NCBI GenBank assembly: GCA_029990175.1 | Contig: JARKIP010000033.1 | Location: 8,990,001 to 9,054,000, forward strand | From: Petunia secreta | Lineage: Eukaryota; Streptophyta; Magnoliopsida; Solanales; Solanaceae | Direction of reading: 5' to 3' | DNA: 64,000 nt | In this document: one piece after another, positions 46,190 through 57,223 of the stretch | How positions within the stretch are numbered: position 1 is the first letter of the stretch | How the letters are laid out: every line of letters begins with the position of its first letter | Program-made: the position numbers and the translations under genes | Notes under the pieces: generated by a model | What the model was told of the DNA's origin: nothing | Databases searched by the model: none | Seen by the model: the letters and a program-made list of their open reading frames with translations, nothing else

Positions 46190-46549
46190 GACTAAATATT
46201 AAGAATTGCATCAGATGGTTGTCCATAATGCCTTTGTTTAAGGTGATCTTCCCGAAGAATTCTGCATGAAATTAACTTCAGGTTGTCAGATTGAAGGTTC
46301 TGAAAATGTTTGTCGTCTCTGAAAATCATTGTATGGTTTGAAACAAACAACACCATGTTGGTTCACTAAGTTTTCGGTAGCATTAAAGACATATGGTTTT
46401 CGGCACTCATGTTTTTATTATTCTCTCTTTACATCGAAGAAGGGAGCAGTGCAATTAAGTGTTGTTGTCTTGGTGGATGATTTGATTACTTCAAACAATA
46501 GTTCCCGAGCTATTAAAACTTTTCTAAATTTTTTCTCAGGCAAGGAAAA
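46190..46549 (+). pseudogene. Copia reverse transcriptase remnant, left of MITE
   Basis: Pieces in order: LHQMVVHNAFV (normally MDVKNAFL), LPEEFCMKL, KSLYGLKQTTPCWFTKF, and VVLVDDLITS, in which the catalytic YVDD has become LVDD. One stop lies before KSLYGLK. The MITE at 46550 cuts it, and coding resumes beyond. Confidence 0.75.
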
Positions 46550-46767
46550 TACTCCCTCCATCACAAGTTATATGACGTACTTTCCTTTACTCAGCGCAAA
46601 AAACAATGACACATTTCTATATTTAGTAACAATTCAAGTTTACGAGTTGATTTTCAACTACACAAATTTCTTTGGTTTGTTTTAAAATACAAAATCAAAA
46701 GTCTTCCTTATTTCTTAAACTCCATGCGAAGTAAAACTACTTCATATAAGTTGGGACGGAGGGAGTA
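46550..46767. mobile_element. Stowaway-type MITE
   Basis: The ends are TACTCCCTCC and GGAGGGAGTA, a perfect 10-bp inverted repeat that includes the TA target duplication. CTCCCTCCGTCCC is the known terminal motif of Stowaway (Tc1/mariner-type) MITEs, and GGGACGGAGGGAGTA at the right end matches it exactly. About 214 bp, AT-rich, non-coding. It sits in a Copia RT remnant. Confidence 0.85.
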
Positions 46768-47365
46768 TGTCTCAGACATACTTTCTGAGGACGAATTGTT
46801 AGAGTGCCTGAATAATTGGTACCCATATGGAGTTGAATCACTGATTAGCTCTTGCAAATGGCTGATTTGTTGGTGATCAAGAACGATATCAAAGACTAGT
46901 CGAGCGCCTAATTTATTTTTGCTTCACATGCAGTTTTGTATTAGTTTATGCAACAACCACGTATTAAGCATTGGAATGCAGCTCTATGGGTGGTGCATTA
47001 TTTGAAGGGTAGTTCAGGTCAAGTAATTGTGATGAGCTTAAGTTGTGATCTCTATTTATAAAGATGGTGTGATTTTTATTGGCCTTTGGATGCCTACTGA
47101 CTAGACGATCCCTTACCGCTTGGTATGTTTCATAGGAGGCTCACCCATCTCTTTGCGGACTAAAAAGTGGTATATATTATCCAGATCCTAGGCAGAGACT
47201 GAATATTGATCTATAGCTATAACTGTGTGTGAGTTAAAATGACTTAAAGGAATTTTGTAGAGTCCCGAGGTTAGTCATCTATACCCGGTACAACTGAATT
47301 GTGATAGTCTGATGGCTTTCCATATAACCCGAAATCTGGTATTTCATGAACGGACAAAACATACT
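46768..47365 (+). pseudogene. Copia RT-end/RNase H remnant, cut by a Gypsy element
   Basis: After the MITE come FMQQPRIKHWNAALWVVHYLKGSSGQ, then CDFYWPLD-like and LNCDSLMAFHITRNLVFHERTKHT-like text in several frames, which fit Copia RNase H up to its ERTKHI motif. The gene stops there because the LTR of the minus-strand chromovirus begins at 47366. Confidence 0.65.
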
Positions 47366-47935
47366 TGTCACGACCCAACCTAGGGCCGCGACGGATAACC
47401 GACACTAACTGTCGATTATCGCTAAACCTATTAATAATCTATCAATTATAGAGATGAGCTGGCAACTTGGTTATGAATACATACATATTTACTGTAAACA
47501 TAAAGTCTGAAAGTTGACAAGGCTATCACACGATAATATATATAACATACTGACTGCACCACACAGGGAAATATCTACAGGCCTCTAAGAGTGCTGAACT
47601 AAATATACGAAGGACGGGAAAAGGCCTCACCATACCCAAACTGGCTGACTGTACACAACCAAAAGATAAATAACTCTGGGAGTAAGCGGAGTGACTCCAA
47701 TAGCTGATAGATGGCCTACTAACGTGGTCCAAATGTTGATCTATCTGCACATGCGCGGCATAAAACGCATCGCCTAAACAAAAGGGCGTGAGTACGATAT
47801 GTACAAAGTATATAAGGCCTGAGCATATAATAAATCATAGCTGGATGAAACTGTAAGGCTGGAATATAAATGTGTAAACATGAGCTGAAGCATAACAATG
47901 TAGCAGGAAATCTGAAGACGTACTAAACATGGTCT
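47366..47935 (-). repeat. Left LTR of the minus-strand chromovirus, outer piece
   Basis: Starts TGTCACGACCCAACC, as does the right LTR at 63318. It is cut after CATGGTCT by the plus-strand element; the LTR continues at 57224. Confidence 0.85.
47931..47935. repeat. Target-site duplication GGTCT, left copy
   Basis: GGTCT precedes TGTAACGACC; the second copy is at 57219-57223. The uninterrupted right LTR has CATGGTCTGAATATAACC at about 63882, showing the empty site. Confidence 0.9.
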
Positions 47936-48680
47936 TGTAACGACCTCAAATAGTCGTTTCAGGAATCGGGACCTCGATTTGCGTGTCGATAATCCCAAAA
48001 CCTCCGTAAGGTCCATTATGACATGCCTGAAATTTTTTAGCTAAAACGAACTTTGTTAGATAGGTATCGGAGAAAGATATCCGTTTCGGATATTCGTTAA
48101 GGCTAAAAGAGGTTTCGGAGCTCGATTTGAGTAAACGAACTCCGATGAGAGATCTGAGGGTTCCGTTAGGTTCGTATCGTCATTTGTGACATGTAGCAAC
48201 TTTCGAATTTGGATTCCGGGGTCGTTTGATTAAAATTCACTATTTTGGCGAAAGATGAAATTTGACCCTTTCCCGTGGGACCCACTTTTTGAGTTCTAGA
48301 GATCCGAATTGAGTTTCTTATTGACGAGCATGTCACACAAGTCTTGTATAACTTGTGTACAAAATTTAGGGTCATTCCGAGCTTCGTAGGGTCCCGTTTT
48401 GACCCAAAAATAGTGGCTGACCTGGTGCAAAGCCAAAAAAGCTGCTGAATTCTGTTTTTTACTGTTCAGCCGGAAAGAAATCGATTTTTCAGATCAGTCC
48501 ATAAAGATTTGGAAAAAAGTCAAAACATGAAAGTTGTAGCTCTTTGAGTTTTCGTTGTAATGCCACCAACCACGTATCATTTGGACATTTCTATGAAACG
48601 TTATGTGTATTTTACTGAAAGATATCCAGTGAGGTACAATTTGGACTGCATGTGGTACAATTCTTTAAAGCTGCCGGCTG

Positions 48681-48690
48681 CTATATATAC
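48681..48690 (+). promoter_or_regulatory. TATA-like box in the 5' LTR
   Basis: CTATATATAC, conserved at 55868-55877 in the 3' LTR. Predicted from sequence only. Confidence 0.4.
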
Positions 48691-49344
48691 TAGGGCGGAC
48701 ATTCATTTTTATTTTTATGTTTTGAGCTTCTAAAAGTGATTCCAAGGGGAATTTGAAGTACCAAAATCATTTCTAAACACAAGGTAACTATTCTTACCCA
48801 TCTTTAACGCTTTAATCCGAGGATCAAAGTGACGATCCTTGGAAAGTGGGTTTGAACCCTAGATTTGTAAAATGGGAAAAATGACCGAGTTGGACTCGGG
48901 TATGTACAATAATTGTAATTTTCGACTCGTGGGAGTATGGGGAGTCCGGAAACATAAGTTTTACGGGTTTTTGGGTACGTCCGAGCCGGAGGTATTTTGG
49001 TAAATTGCCTCTTAAATTGCGTAAGGGCTTAGAATCCTTTCCTCACATGCTTACGAGTGCGACACTATTTGTTTGGCTCAGAGAGGAGTCTTACGGAGGC
49101 ACATCGTTTGGAAAAGGAGGTCGTTCCTTTGCCACTTGAGCCGATTTTGAGGTAAGTGAGACTTGACCTCTATTTTGCTTGCGGATAAGATTTGATCTGG
49201 CTAAGTAAGATGTCGAGTACTTAATTGACTAGCATTATCTAGTAGATAGTATTATGTACTACTCATTATATTTATACAAAAAAGAGAAAGCACAAACGTG
49301 ACTTGTGTATAGTCGATGTTGTGTGCCGGTGTATTATTGATATG

Positions 49345-49530
49345 CTCTAGGGACAGAGGCCGGTGGTGCGTTATGACCTAGAAGCGAAATTCAATCTAGG
49401 GACAGAGGCCGGTGGTGCGTTATGACCTAGATGTGGAGACTTATAGGGACAGAGGCTTGTGGTGCGTTATGACCTATAAGTAAAGTTGTTTATAAGGACA
49501 GAGGCCTGTGGTGCGTTATGACCTATAGAC
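49345..49530. repeat. Four-copy tandem repeat in the 5' LTR
   Basis: Units of about 50 bp built on AGGGACAGAGGC and GGTGCGTTATGACCTA. Each ends in a complement-like echo of its start (CTAGGGACA, TGACCTAG). Confidence 0.8.
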
Positions 49531-49794
49531 AAAGCCGCACAGGGTGTGTGCTTATGCTATGTGCTAGGTATATCATTACCTATGTGGTATGCGAGAGATA
49601 TCATCGCCATGCTGTGTGTTAATTATATTATTGCTTATGCCATAGTATCAATATAATATTGTATATGCTGCCTACATTTTATTGAAATATTTCTATCTAA
49701 ATTATCATTATGAGTCGGTTTAATTATTCGTGGTTCGCCTAAGGATGTAACACTTAGGTGCCATCACGGCCCCGAAAATTGGGTCATGACAAAT

Positions 49795-49806
49795 TGGTAT
49801 CAGAGC
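49795..49806 (+). other. Primer binding site of the plus-strand chromovirus
   Basis: TGGTATCAGAGC, three bases after the LTR end; initiator tRNA-Met type. Confidence 0.9.
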
Positions 49807-50002
49807 CCTAGGTTGTATGTCGAGTCTTAGGGAGTCAATGGAGCAGTGTCCGAGCAGAGTCTGGTTTATAGGTATGTTGTCGACCATACTTATAACCGAG
49901 AGGCTGCAAAGGCATTTTAGGTATAGTTGTTTCCCTTCATTTCATCTCTTCTCGTGTTATGATGCTTACATAGGTGCTAATCCTTTAATGCTATTATGAT
50001 AG

Positions 50003-53000
50003 ATGGTGAGAACGCGATCGTCCTCTGCTTCGGGAGCTGGTGACGCACTGACTGAGTCGGTCCGTAGGAGAGCTGTGCATAGCACACGGACTGGTGCGCG
50101 GGCACCTACTCAGCCGAGAGCGGCTACTACCAGAGCTTCTGTGGGCAGACCTCCTGCTGCCAGACAGACTAGTACAGTGCCATCGGTGTCTTCTGAGATA
50201 CCCGTCGCACATGTCCGATCAACTATGCCTTCTCTTGTGCCGGGCACAACGGTATCTATTCCTGTAAATGTTCTATTGCAGATGATGGGCATGCTTGGAT
50301 CTCCGGCCTCGCCTATGGGCGATATGCCAGTACCTTCTGCGGTACCCCAGCCAGCTACTCCAGCTATGAGTATGCCGATTCCTGAGGCTACTCCGGTGAT
50401 TCCTCAGTCTACTCCAGTTATTAGTCCTATTGCTCAGCCTTCCACTTTGGCTCCTCAGTTGGGTATGCAGTTGGGTCATTCAATTCCTGCTCTTTCTATG
50501 AGTGACAAGGAGGTAGCTCGGAGAATTGAGTCCTTCATGAAGCTCAAGCCTCCCGAGTTCGATGGTACACCGGCTACTTGTTCTGCTCAGAGATATATTC
50601 AGAAGTGTGAGAAGATATTTTCGGTGCTAGCTACTAGAGACACCCTTGGGGTGCGATGTGCTTCTTTCTGATTTTCCAGTGATGTCGAGACGTGGTGGGT
50701 TTCTGTGATGAGACAAAGGTCCAGTGATCTTCCTCCTTTGTCTTGGGCCGAGTTCGTTGCCATGTTTATGAGTAGATTTGTGCGTCAGAGCCACCATGAT
50801 GCCCAGAGGCGCGAGTTTGAGAGGTTGAGGCAGGGAGACATGTCCGTGTCTTCTTATGATACTAGATTCTTAGAGTTATCCCAGTTTGCGCCTGCTATGG
50901 TTGGGCTGAAGAGGGACAAGGTCCTTAGATTTGTTGAGGGTCTTCATCCTCGTCTTCAGATAGCTGTTGCCCCTAATATGGGCAGCAAGTCTTATTATGA
51001 GGTGGTTGATATTGCGAGGCTTATAGAGGATATTCATGCCAGGGCAGATGCAGAGAGAGCGAGCAAGAGGTCACAATATTCTGGTATTTCTAGTGGTCCT
51101 TCGCATCGAGGCCAGGGTTCTCGTGGTCATACTCAGCGTAGACTTCCTCAGGCCGCTGCTTTATCATCTCAGGGTACTTCGTCGGGTGTTCAGAGGCCTC
51201 AGCTGTCTCAGAGGAGTGGGGATTCATCTCAGTTTGTTCCACCTATTTGTGGGAGATGCCGTTAGAGGCACTATGGGAGGTGCAGGCCCGGAGGTGGACG
51301 CGGAGGAGGCGGTAGTAAGGCTTGTTACCAGTGTGGGGATCCCAGACACTTTGTTAGGGATTGCCCCTATGTTAGTTCATCTGGACCTACCTCCGCGGGA
51401 CATCAGAGTTCTGCTGCTATGGTTCGGTCTTCTCCTCAGGCAGCTAGGCCTCTCACTCAGGTTCCTCCTAGGCAGCTGGTTCAGAGAGCTCCTGGTCCTG
51501 GAGGTTCAGCTCAGGTTTTTGCTATGACACGCCAGGATGCCGAGGCATCCAATGATGTGATCACAGGTACTCTTTCTGTTTGTGGCCGCAGTACCTTTGC
51601 CCTTATAGATCCGGGATCTACTTTCTCTTATGTGTCTCCTAGATTTTCATCTTGCTTGAGCAAGGATCTGGTTTTTATGGATGCTCCATTTATGGTGGCA
51701 ACGCCTGTCGGAGATCCTATATGTGTAGATAAAGGGTATCGGGAGTGTGTGATTTCTATTTGTGGTGTTGAGTCTCTAGTAGACTTGATGTTGCTAGATA
51801 TGGTGGAATTTGATGTGATCATGGGCATGGATTGGTTGGCATCCTGTCACGCGACGTTGGATTGCCATGCCATGTCCGTGACTATAGGTGCCGAAGGTGA
51901 GCCTAAGGCTATTTGGAAGGGTTCCAGGTCTTCTCCGAGGAACAAGATCATATCATTCATGAAGGCTCAGAAGATGATAGCTCGCGGGTGCGGAGGGTAT
52001 ATTGCTTCTATTCGAGATGTTCGAGTGGAGGAGGTATCTACTGATCGAGTACCGGTAGTATGCGAGTATCCGGAGGTCTTTCCGGATGACTTGTCGGGTT
52101 CGCCTTCTACTCGGGAGATTGAGTTCTGTATTGATATATTGCTAGGTACTCCACCTATATCTATTCCTCCATATCGTATGGCTCCTGCTGAGTTGAGGGA
52201 ATTGAAGGAGCAAATTCAACATTTGCTTGATAAGGGTTTCATTAGACCCAGTGTGTCTCCTTGGGGTGCTACTGTTCTTTTTGTAAATAAGAAGGATGGT
52301 TCTATGCGCATGTGTATTGATTATTGGCAGTTGAACAAAGTGACTATCAAGAACAGGTATCCTTTACCGCGTATAGATGATTTATTTGATCAGCTTCAGG
52401 GTGCTACTCATTTTTCCAAGATTGACTTGAGATCGGGGTATCATCAGTTGAGGAGTCGATATGAGGAAATTTCTAAGACTGCTTTCTGTACGAGATATGG
52501 GCACTATGAGTTTCTTGTCATGTAATTTGGGGTTACAACTGCTCCAGCCGCCTTTATGGATCTTATTAATCGTGTCTTCAAGCCATATCTTGATTCTTTT
52601 GTTATTGTGTTCGTAGATGACATCCTTATATATTCAAGGAGCCGAGGGGAGCATGAGCATCACTTGAAGATTATCCTTCAGACCTTGAGAGACCATGAAT
52701 AGTATGCTAAATTCTCTAAATGTGAGTTCTGGCTGGATACCGTGTCATTCCTGGGTCACGTGGTGACCAAGGACGGTATTAGTGTTGATCCCAAGAAAGT
52801 GGAGGCCGTTCAGAATTGGCCTAGGCCTACTTCTCCTATAGAGATTCGGAGTTTTTTAGGCTTGGCAGGTTATTATCGGCGATTCGTGGAGGGATTTTCT
52901 TCCATATCAGCACCACTGACTAAATTGATGCAGAAGAATGTTCCTTTTCTATGGCCTGCTGCTTGTGAGTCTACCTTTCAGAGGCTCAAGACTGTCTTGA

Positions 53001-54982
53001 CTACAACACCTTTATTGGCCTTGCCTAGTGGATCCGGGGGATTCACAGTCTATTGTGATGCTTTTGGTATTTGCTTAGGTGGTGTTTTGATGCAGAATGG
53101 CAAGGTGATAGCTTATGCCTCGAGACAACTAAAAGTGCATGAGAAGAACTACCCTGTCCACGATCTAGAGTTATTGGCGGTGGTATTTGCATTGAAGTTG
53201 TGGAGGCATTATTTATATGGTGAGCCTTGTGAGATTTTCACTGATCATAAGAGTCTCCAGTATCTGTTCACCCAGAAGGACTTGAACGGAAGACAACGCC
53301 GATGGTTGGATTTGCTTAAGGATTATGACATCGCTATTCGGTAACATCCCGGGAAAGCTAATGTTGTGGCTGATGCTCTGAGCAGGAAGTCTATGGGTAG
53401 CCTTGCCTATCTTGATGTTGATATGAGACCACTAGCTCGAGAGTTGCAGGCCTTGTCCATTAGTTGAGTGCGATTTGATGTTTTTGTGCCAGACCGAGTT
53501 TTTGCCTATATAGGGACTCAGCCATCCCTAGCTTCCCAGATCAAGGAAAAGCAATTTGATGATTCATATTTGCGTGATATTCGAGATAGATTTTTAAGTG
53601 GGGGAGTGACCTCATTTATGATCGGAGATGATGGTGTACTGCGGCTCAACGGTCGGTTGTGTGTTCCGAATGTTGGGGAGTTGAGGCTGCTGATATTGGC
53701 AGAGGCACACAGTTCTCGGTATTCTATTCATCCTGGTATTACGAAGATGTATCAAGATCTTCGGGAGTTATATTGGTGGAAGGGAATGAAGAGAGATGTT
53801 GTTGATCATGTGTCTCGGTGCTTAAATTGTCAGCAGGTAAAGTATGAGCATAGAAGACCAGCCGGGGTGACTCAGTCCATGCCGATTCCGGAATGGAAAT
53901 GGGAGCATATTACTATGGACTTTGTGGTTGGATTGCTTTTGACCTTGGGCAGGCATGATTCAGTATGGGTAGTGGTGGATCGTCTCACCAAGTCAGCTCA
54001 TTTCATCCCCGTGAGGACTACTTATTCATCGGAGCACTTAGCTCGTATCTTTATCGAGCAGATTGTGAGATTGCATGGTGCTCCAGTCTCTATTATATCA
54101 GATCGGGGTACTCAGTACACAGCTCAGTTATGGAGATCATTTCAGAAGGAGCTGGGTACCCGAGTGGATCTTAGCACCGCATTTCATCCTTAGACTGATG
54201 GTCAGTCCGAGAGGACCATCCAGATTCTTGAGGATATGCTGAGGGCTTCTGCTATTAACTTTGGAGGCCATTGGGAAAGTTATTTGCCTTTGGCGGAATT
54301 TGCCTATAATAACAGTTATCAGTCTTCTATGCAGATGGCTCCGTTTGAGGCATTATATGGCCGCCGATGTCGTTCTCCAGTTGGTTGGTTTGAACCTGGA
54401 GAGGTGAAGGTGTTGGTTCCGGATCTAGTTCAGCATACCTTAGATAAGGTCCGAATCATTCAGGATCGGCTCCGCACAGCTCAGAGTCCACAGATATCTT
54501 ATGCGGATCGGAGGAGTAGAGATTTGGTGTTTATGGTAGGTGACCGGGTGTTTCTTAAAGTATCGCCGATGAAGGGTGTTATGAGATTCGAGAAAAAGGG
54601 CAAGCTTAGTCCGAGGTTCATTGGTCCTTTTGAGGTCTTGGAGCGCATTGGCGCTGTTGCATATAGGCTTGCTTTGCCTCCATCTCTGTCTGTTCATCCG
54701 GTATTCCACGTATCTATGCTCCGAAAGTATGTTCATGATCCATCCCATGTGATTGATATGGCTTCTGTTGAGATCGACGAGGAATTGGCTTATTTGGAGG
54801 AGCCAATTGCTATTGCGGCTAGAGAGATCCGTAAGCTAAGGTCGAAAGAGATCCAGCTGGTTAAAGTACTATGGAAGAATCATCCTAGCGAAGAGGCCAC
54901 TTGGGAACTCGAGTCCGACATGCGGGAGAAGTATCCTCACCTTTTCGATAATTCAGGTATGATTTTAATCTCTAAAGCCTGA
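50003..54982 (+). pseudogene. gag-pol: Gypsy (chromovirus) gag-pol, one frame with seven stops
   Basis: ATG 50003 (MVRTRSSSASG) to TGA 54980-54982 is a single frame of 1,660 codons. Seven in-frame stops break it, starting at 50669, 51263, 52523, 52700, 53342, 53465 and 54191. No frameshift. Domains: Gag core (residues about 165-350), CCHC knuckle (residue 441, CX2CX4HX4C), protease (ALIDPGSTFSYVS, residue 536 is its Asp), RT (LPRIDDLFDQLQGA; FVDDILIYS at about 870), RNase H (YCDAFGICLGGVL, IFTDHKSLQYLF), integrase zinc site (H..H..C..C near 53705-53835) and core (MDFVVGL, SDRGTQYT, DGQSERT), and a C-terminal chromodomain (VLWKNHPSEEATWE). Chromodomains steer integration to marked chromatin. 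Most stops look like C-to-T changes of CAG or CGA codons, which points to methylation-driven decay. Confidence 0.92.
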
Positions 54983-55104
54983 AAGTTATGTTGTTGTTTA
55001 TGATTTCGGGTAGTAGCGAGAGTCCTCGAAATCCGTGTAATTATTTTCGTGAAAATATGAATCTTACCTTAGACTCGGGCTCGTCCTACAACGAACGAGA
55101 GTCT

Positions 55105-55117
55105 AAGTGGGGGAGAT
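55105..55117 (+). other. Polypurine tract of the plus-strand chromovirus
   Basis: AAGTGGGGGAGAT ends right before the 3' LTR start TGTAACGACC. Confidence 0.85.
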
Positions 55118-57218
55118 TGTAACGACCTCAAATAGTCGTTTCCGGAATCGGGACCTCGATTTGCGTGTCGACAATCCCAAAAGCTCCGTAAGGTCCATTA
55201 TGACATGCCTGAAATTTTTTAGCTTAAACGAACTTTGTTAGATAGGTATCGGAGAAAGACATCCGTTTCGGATATTCGTTAAGGCTAAAAGAGGTTTCGG
55301 AGCTCGATTTGAGTAAACGAACTCCGATGAGAGATCTGAGGGTTCCGTTAGGTTCGTATCGTCATTTGTAGCAAATTTTGAATTTGGATTCCGGGGTCGT
55401 TTGATTAAAATTCGCTATTTTGGCGAAAGACGAAATTTGACCTTTTCCCGTGGGACCCACTTTTTGAGTTCTAGAGATCCGAATTGAGTTTCTTCTTGAC
55501 GAGCATGTCACACAAGTCTTTTACGACGCAAAAACAGTGAAAGTACAAAATTTGGGGTCATTCCGAGCTTTGTAGGGTCCTGTTTAGACGCAAAAACAGT
55601 GGCTGACCTGGTGCAAAGCCAAAAAAGCTGCTGAATTCTGTTTTTTACTGTTCAGCCGGAAAGAAATCGATTTGTCAGATTAATCCATAAGGATTTGGAA
55701 AAAAGTCAAAACATGAAAGTTGTAGCTCTTTGAGTTTTGGTTCTAATTCCACCAACCACGTATCATGTGGACATTTCTATGAAAAGTTATGAGTATTTTA
55801 CGGAAAGATATCCAGTGAGGTACAATTTGGACTGCATGTGGTACAATTCTTTAAAGTTGCCGGCTGCTATATATACTAGGGCGGACATTCATTTTTATTT
55901 TCATGTTTTGAGCTTCTAAAAGTGATTCTAAGGGGAATTTGAAATACCAAAATCATTCCTAAACACAAGGTAACTATTCTTACCCATCTTTAACGCATTA
56001 ATCCGAGGATCAAAGTGACGATCCTTGGAAAGTGGGTTTGAACCCTAGATTTGTGAAATGGGAAAAATGACCGATTTGGACTCGGGTATATACAATAATG
56101 GTACTTTTGGACTCGTGGGAGTATGGGGAGTCCGGAAACATAAATTTTACGGGTTTTTGGGTACGTCCGAGCCGGGGGTATTTTGGTAAATTTCCTCTTA
56201 AATTACATAAGGGCTTAGAATCCTTTCCTCACATGCTTACGAGTGCGACACTATTTCTTTGGCTCAAAGAGGAGTCTTACGGAGGCACATCGTTTGGGAA
56301 AGGAGGTCGTTCCTTAGCCACTTGAGCCGATTTTGAGGTAAGTGAGACTTGACCTCTATTTTGCTTGCGGATAAGATTTGATCTGGCTAAGTAAGATGTC
56401 GAGTACTTAATTGACTAGCATTATCTAGTAGATAGTATTATGTACTACTCGTTATATTTATACAAAAAAGAGAAAGCACAAACGTGACTTGTGTATAGTC
56501 GATGTTGTGTGCCGGTGTATTATTGATATGCTCTAGGGACAGAGGCCGGTGGTGCGTTATGACCTAGAAGCGAAATTCATTCTAGGGACAGAGGCCGGTG
56601 GTGCGTTATGACCTAGATGTGGAGACTTATAGGGACAGAGGCTTGTGGTGCGTTATGACCTATAAGTAAAGTTGTTTATAAGGACAGAGGCATGTGGTGC
56701 GTTATGACCTATAGACAAAGCCGCACAGGGTGTGTGCTTATGCTATGTGCTAGGTATATCATTACCTATGTGGTATGCGAGAGATATCATCGCCATGCTG
56801 TGTGTTAATTATATTATTGCTTATGCCATAGTATCAATATAATATTGTATATGCTGCCTATATTATGTATCTTTATATTATTGACCATATTATGTATTCG
56901 CATATTATTGCTTGTGTTGTTGTATAATTATATTATCGTATGTAATGTTTATGGGTTACTGTAAGGGTGTGGATTGTACTTCCGTTATCTGCTTATGCAT
57001 TATCAAAGACTTGTCCCGAAAGGGTAATTTAGCGGGCCTGTCGATGATCTTACTGGGCTTTGGCTCATAACTTACTGTTTAAATGTGCAGATCCTTCTAC
57101 TAGTCAGACAACTAGACAACTATCTAAATTATCATTATGAGTCAGTTTAATTATTCGTGGTTCGCCTAAGGATGTAACACTTAGGTGCCATCACGGCCCC
57201 GAAAATTGGGTCGTGACA
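55118..57218 (+). repeat. 3' LTR of the plus-strand chromovirus
   Basis: 2,101 bp. Carries the GCGGGCCTGTCGATGATCTTAC block near 57030 that the 5' LTR lacks, and the four-copy tandem repeat at 56531-56716. Scattered differences from the 5' LTR show some age. Confidence 0.9.
56531..56716. repeat. Four-copy tandem repeat in the 3' LTR
   Basis: Same units and copy number as 49345-49530, with few substitutions. Confidence 0.8.
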
Positions 57219-57223
57219 GGTCT
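57219..57223. repeat. Target-site duplication GGTCT, right copy
   Basis: Follows the GTCGTGACA end of the 3' LTR and leads into the rest of the interrupted host LTR. Confidence 0.9.

Larger units (their letters stand above)
47936..49791 (+). repeat. 5' LTR of the plus-strand chromovirus
   Basis: 1,856 bp, TGTAACGACC to GTCATGACA. It is about 245 bp shorter than the 3' LTR, because the stretch matching 56870-57115 is absent. Confidence 0.9.
47936..57218 (+). mobile_element. Complete Tekay/Del-type chromovirus, plus strand
   Basis: Two LTRs (47936-49791 and 55118-57218), primer site, one long gag-pol frame with chromodomain, purine tract, and a 5-bp duplication GGTCT. It is nested in the LTR of an opposite-strand chromovirus. 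Seven nonsense codons break gag-pol, so it cannot move by itself. Confidence 0.93.

Noticed and set aside
50003..50479. Arg/Ser-rich minus-strand frames opposite chromovirus gag
   Set aside because: Shadows of the Ser/Pro-rich N-terminus of Gag on the other strand.
51036..51527. 163-codon plus-strand frame inside gag
   Set aside because: It overlaps the zinc-knuckle and linker coding in another frame and has no motif.
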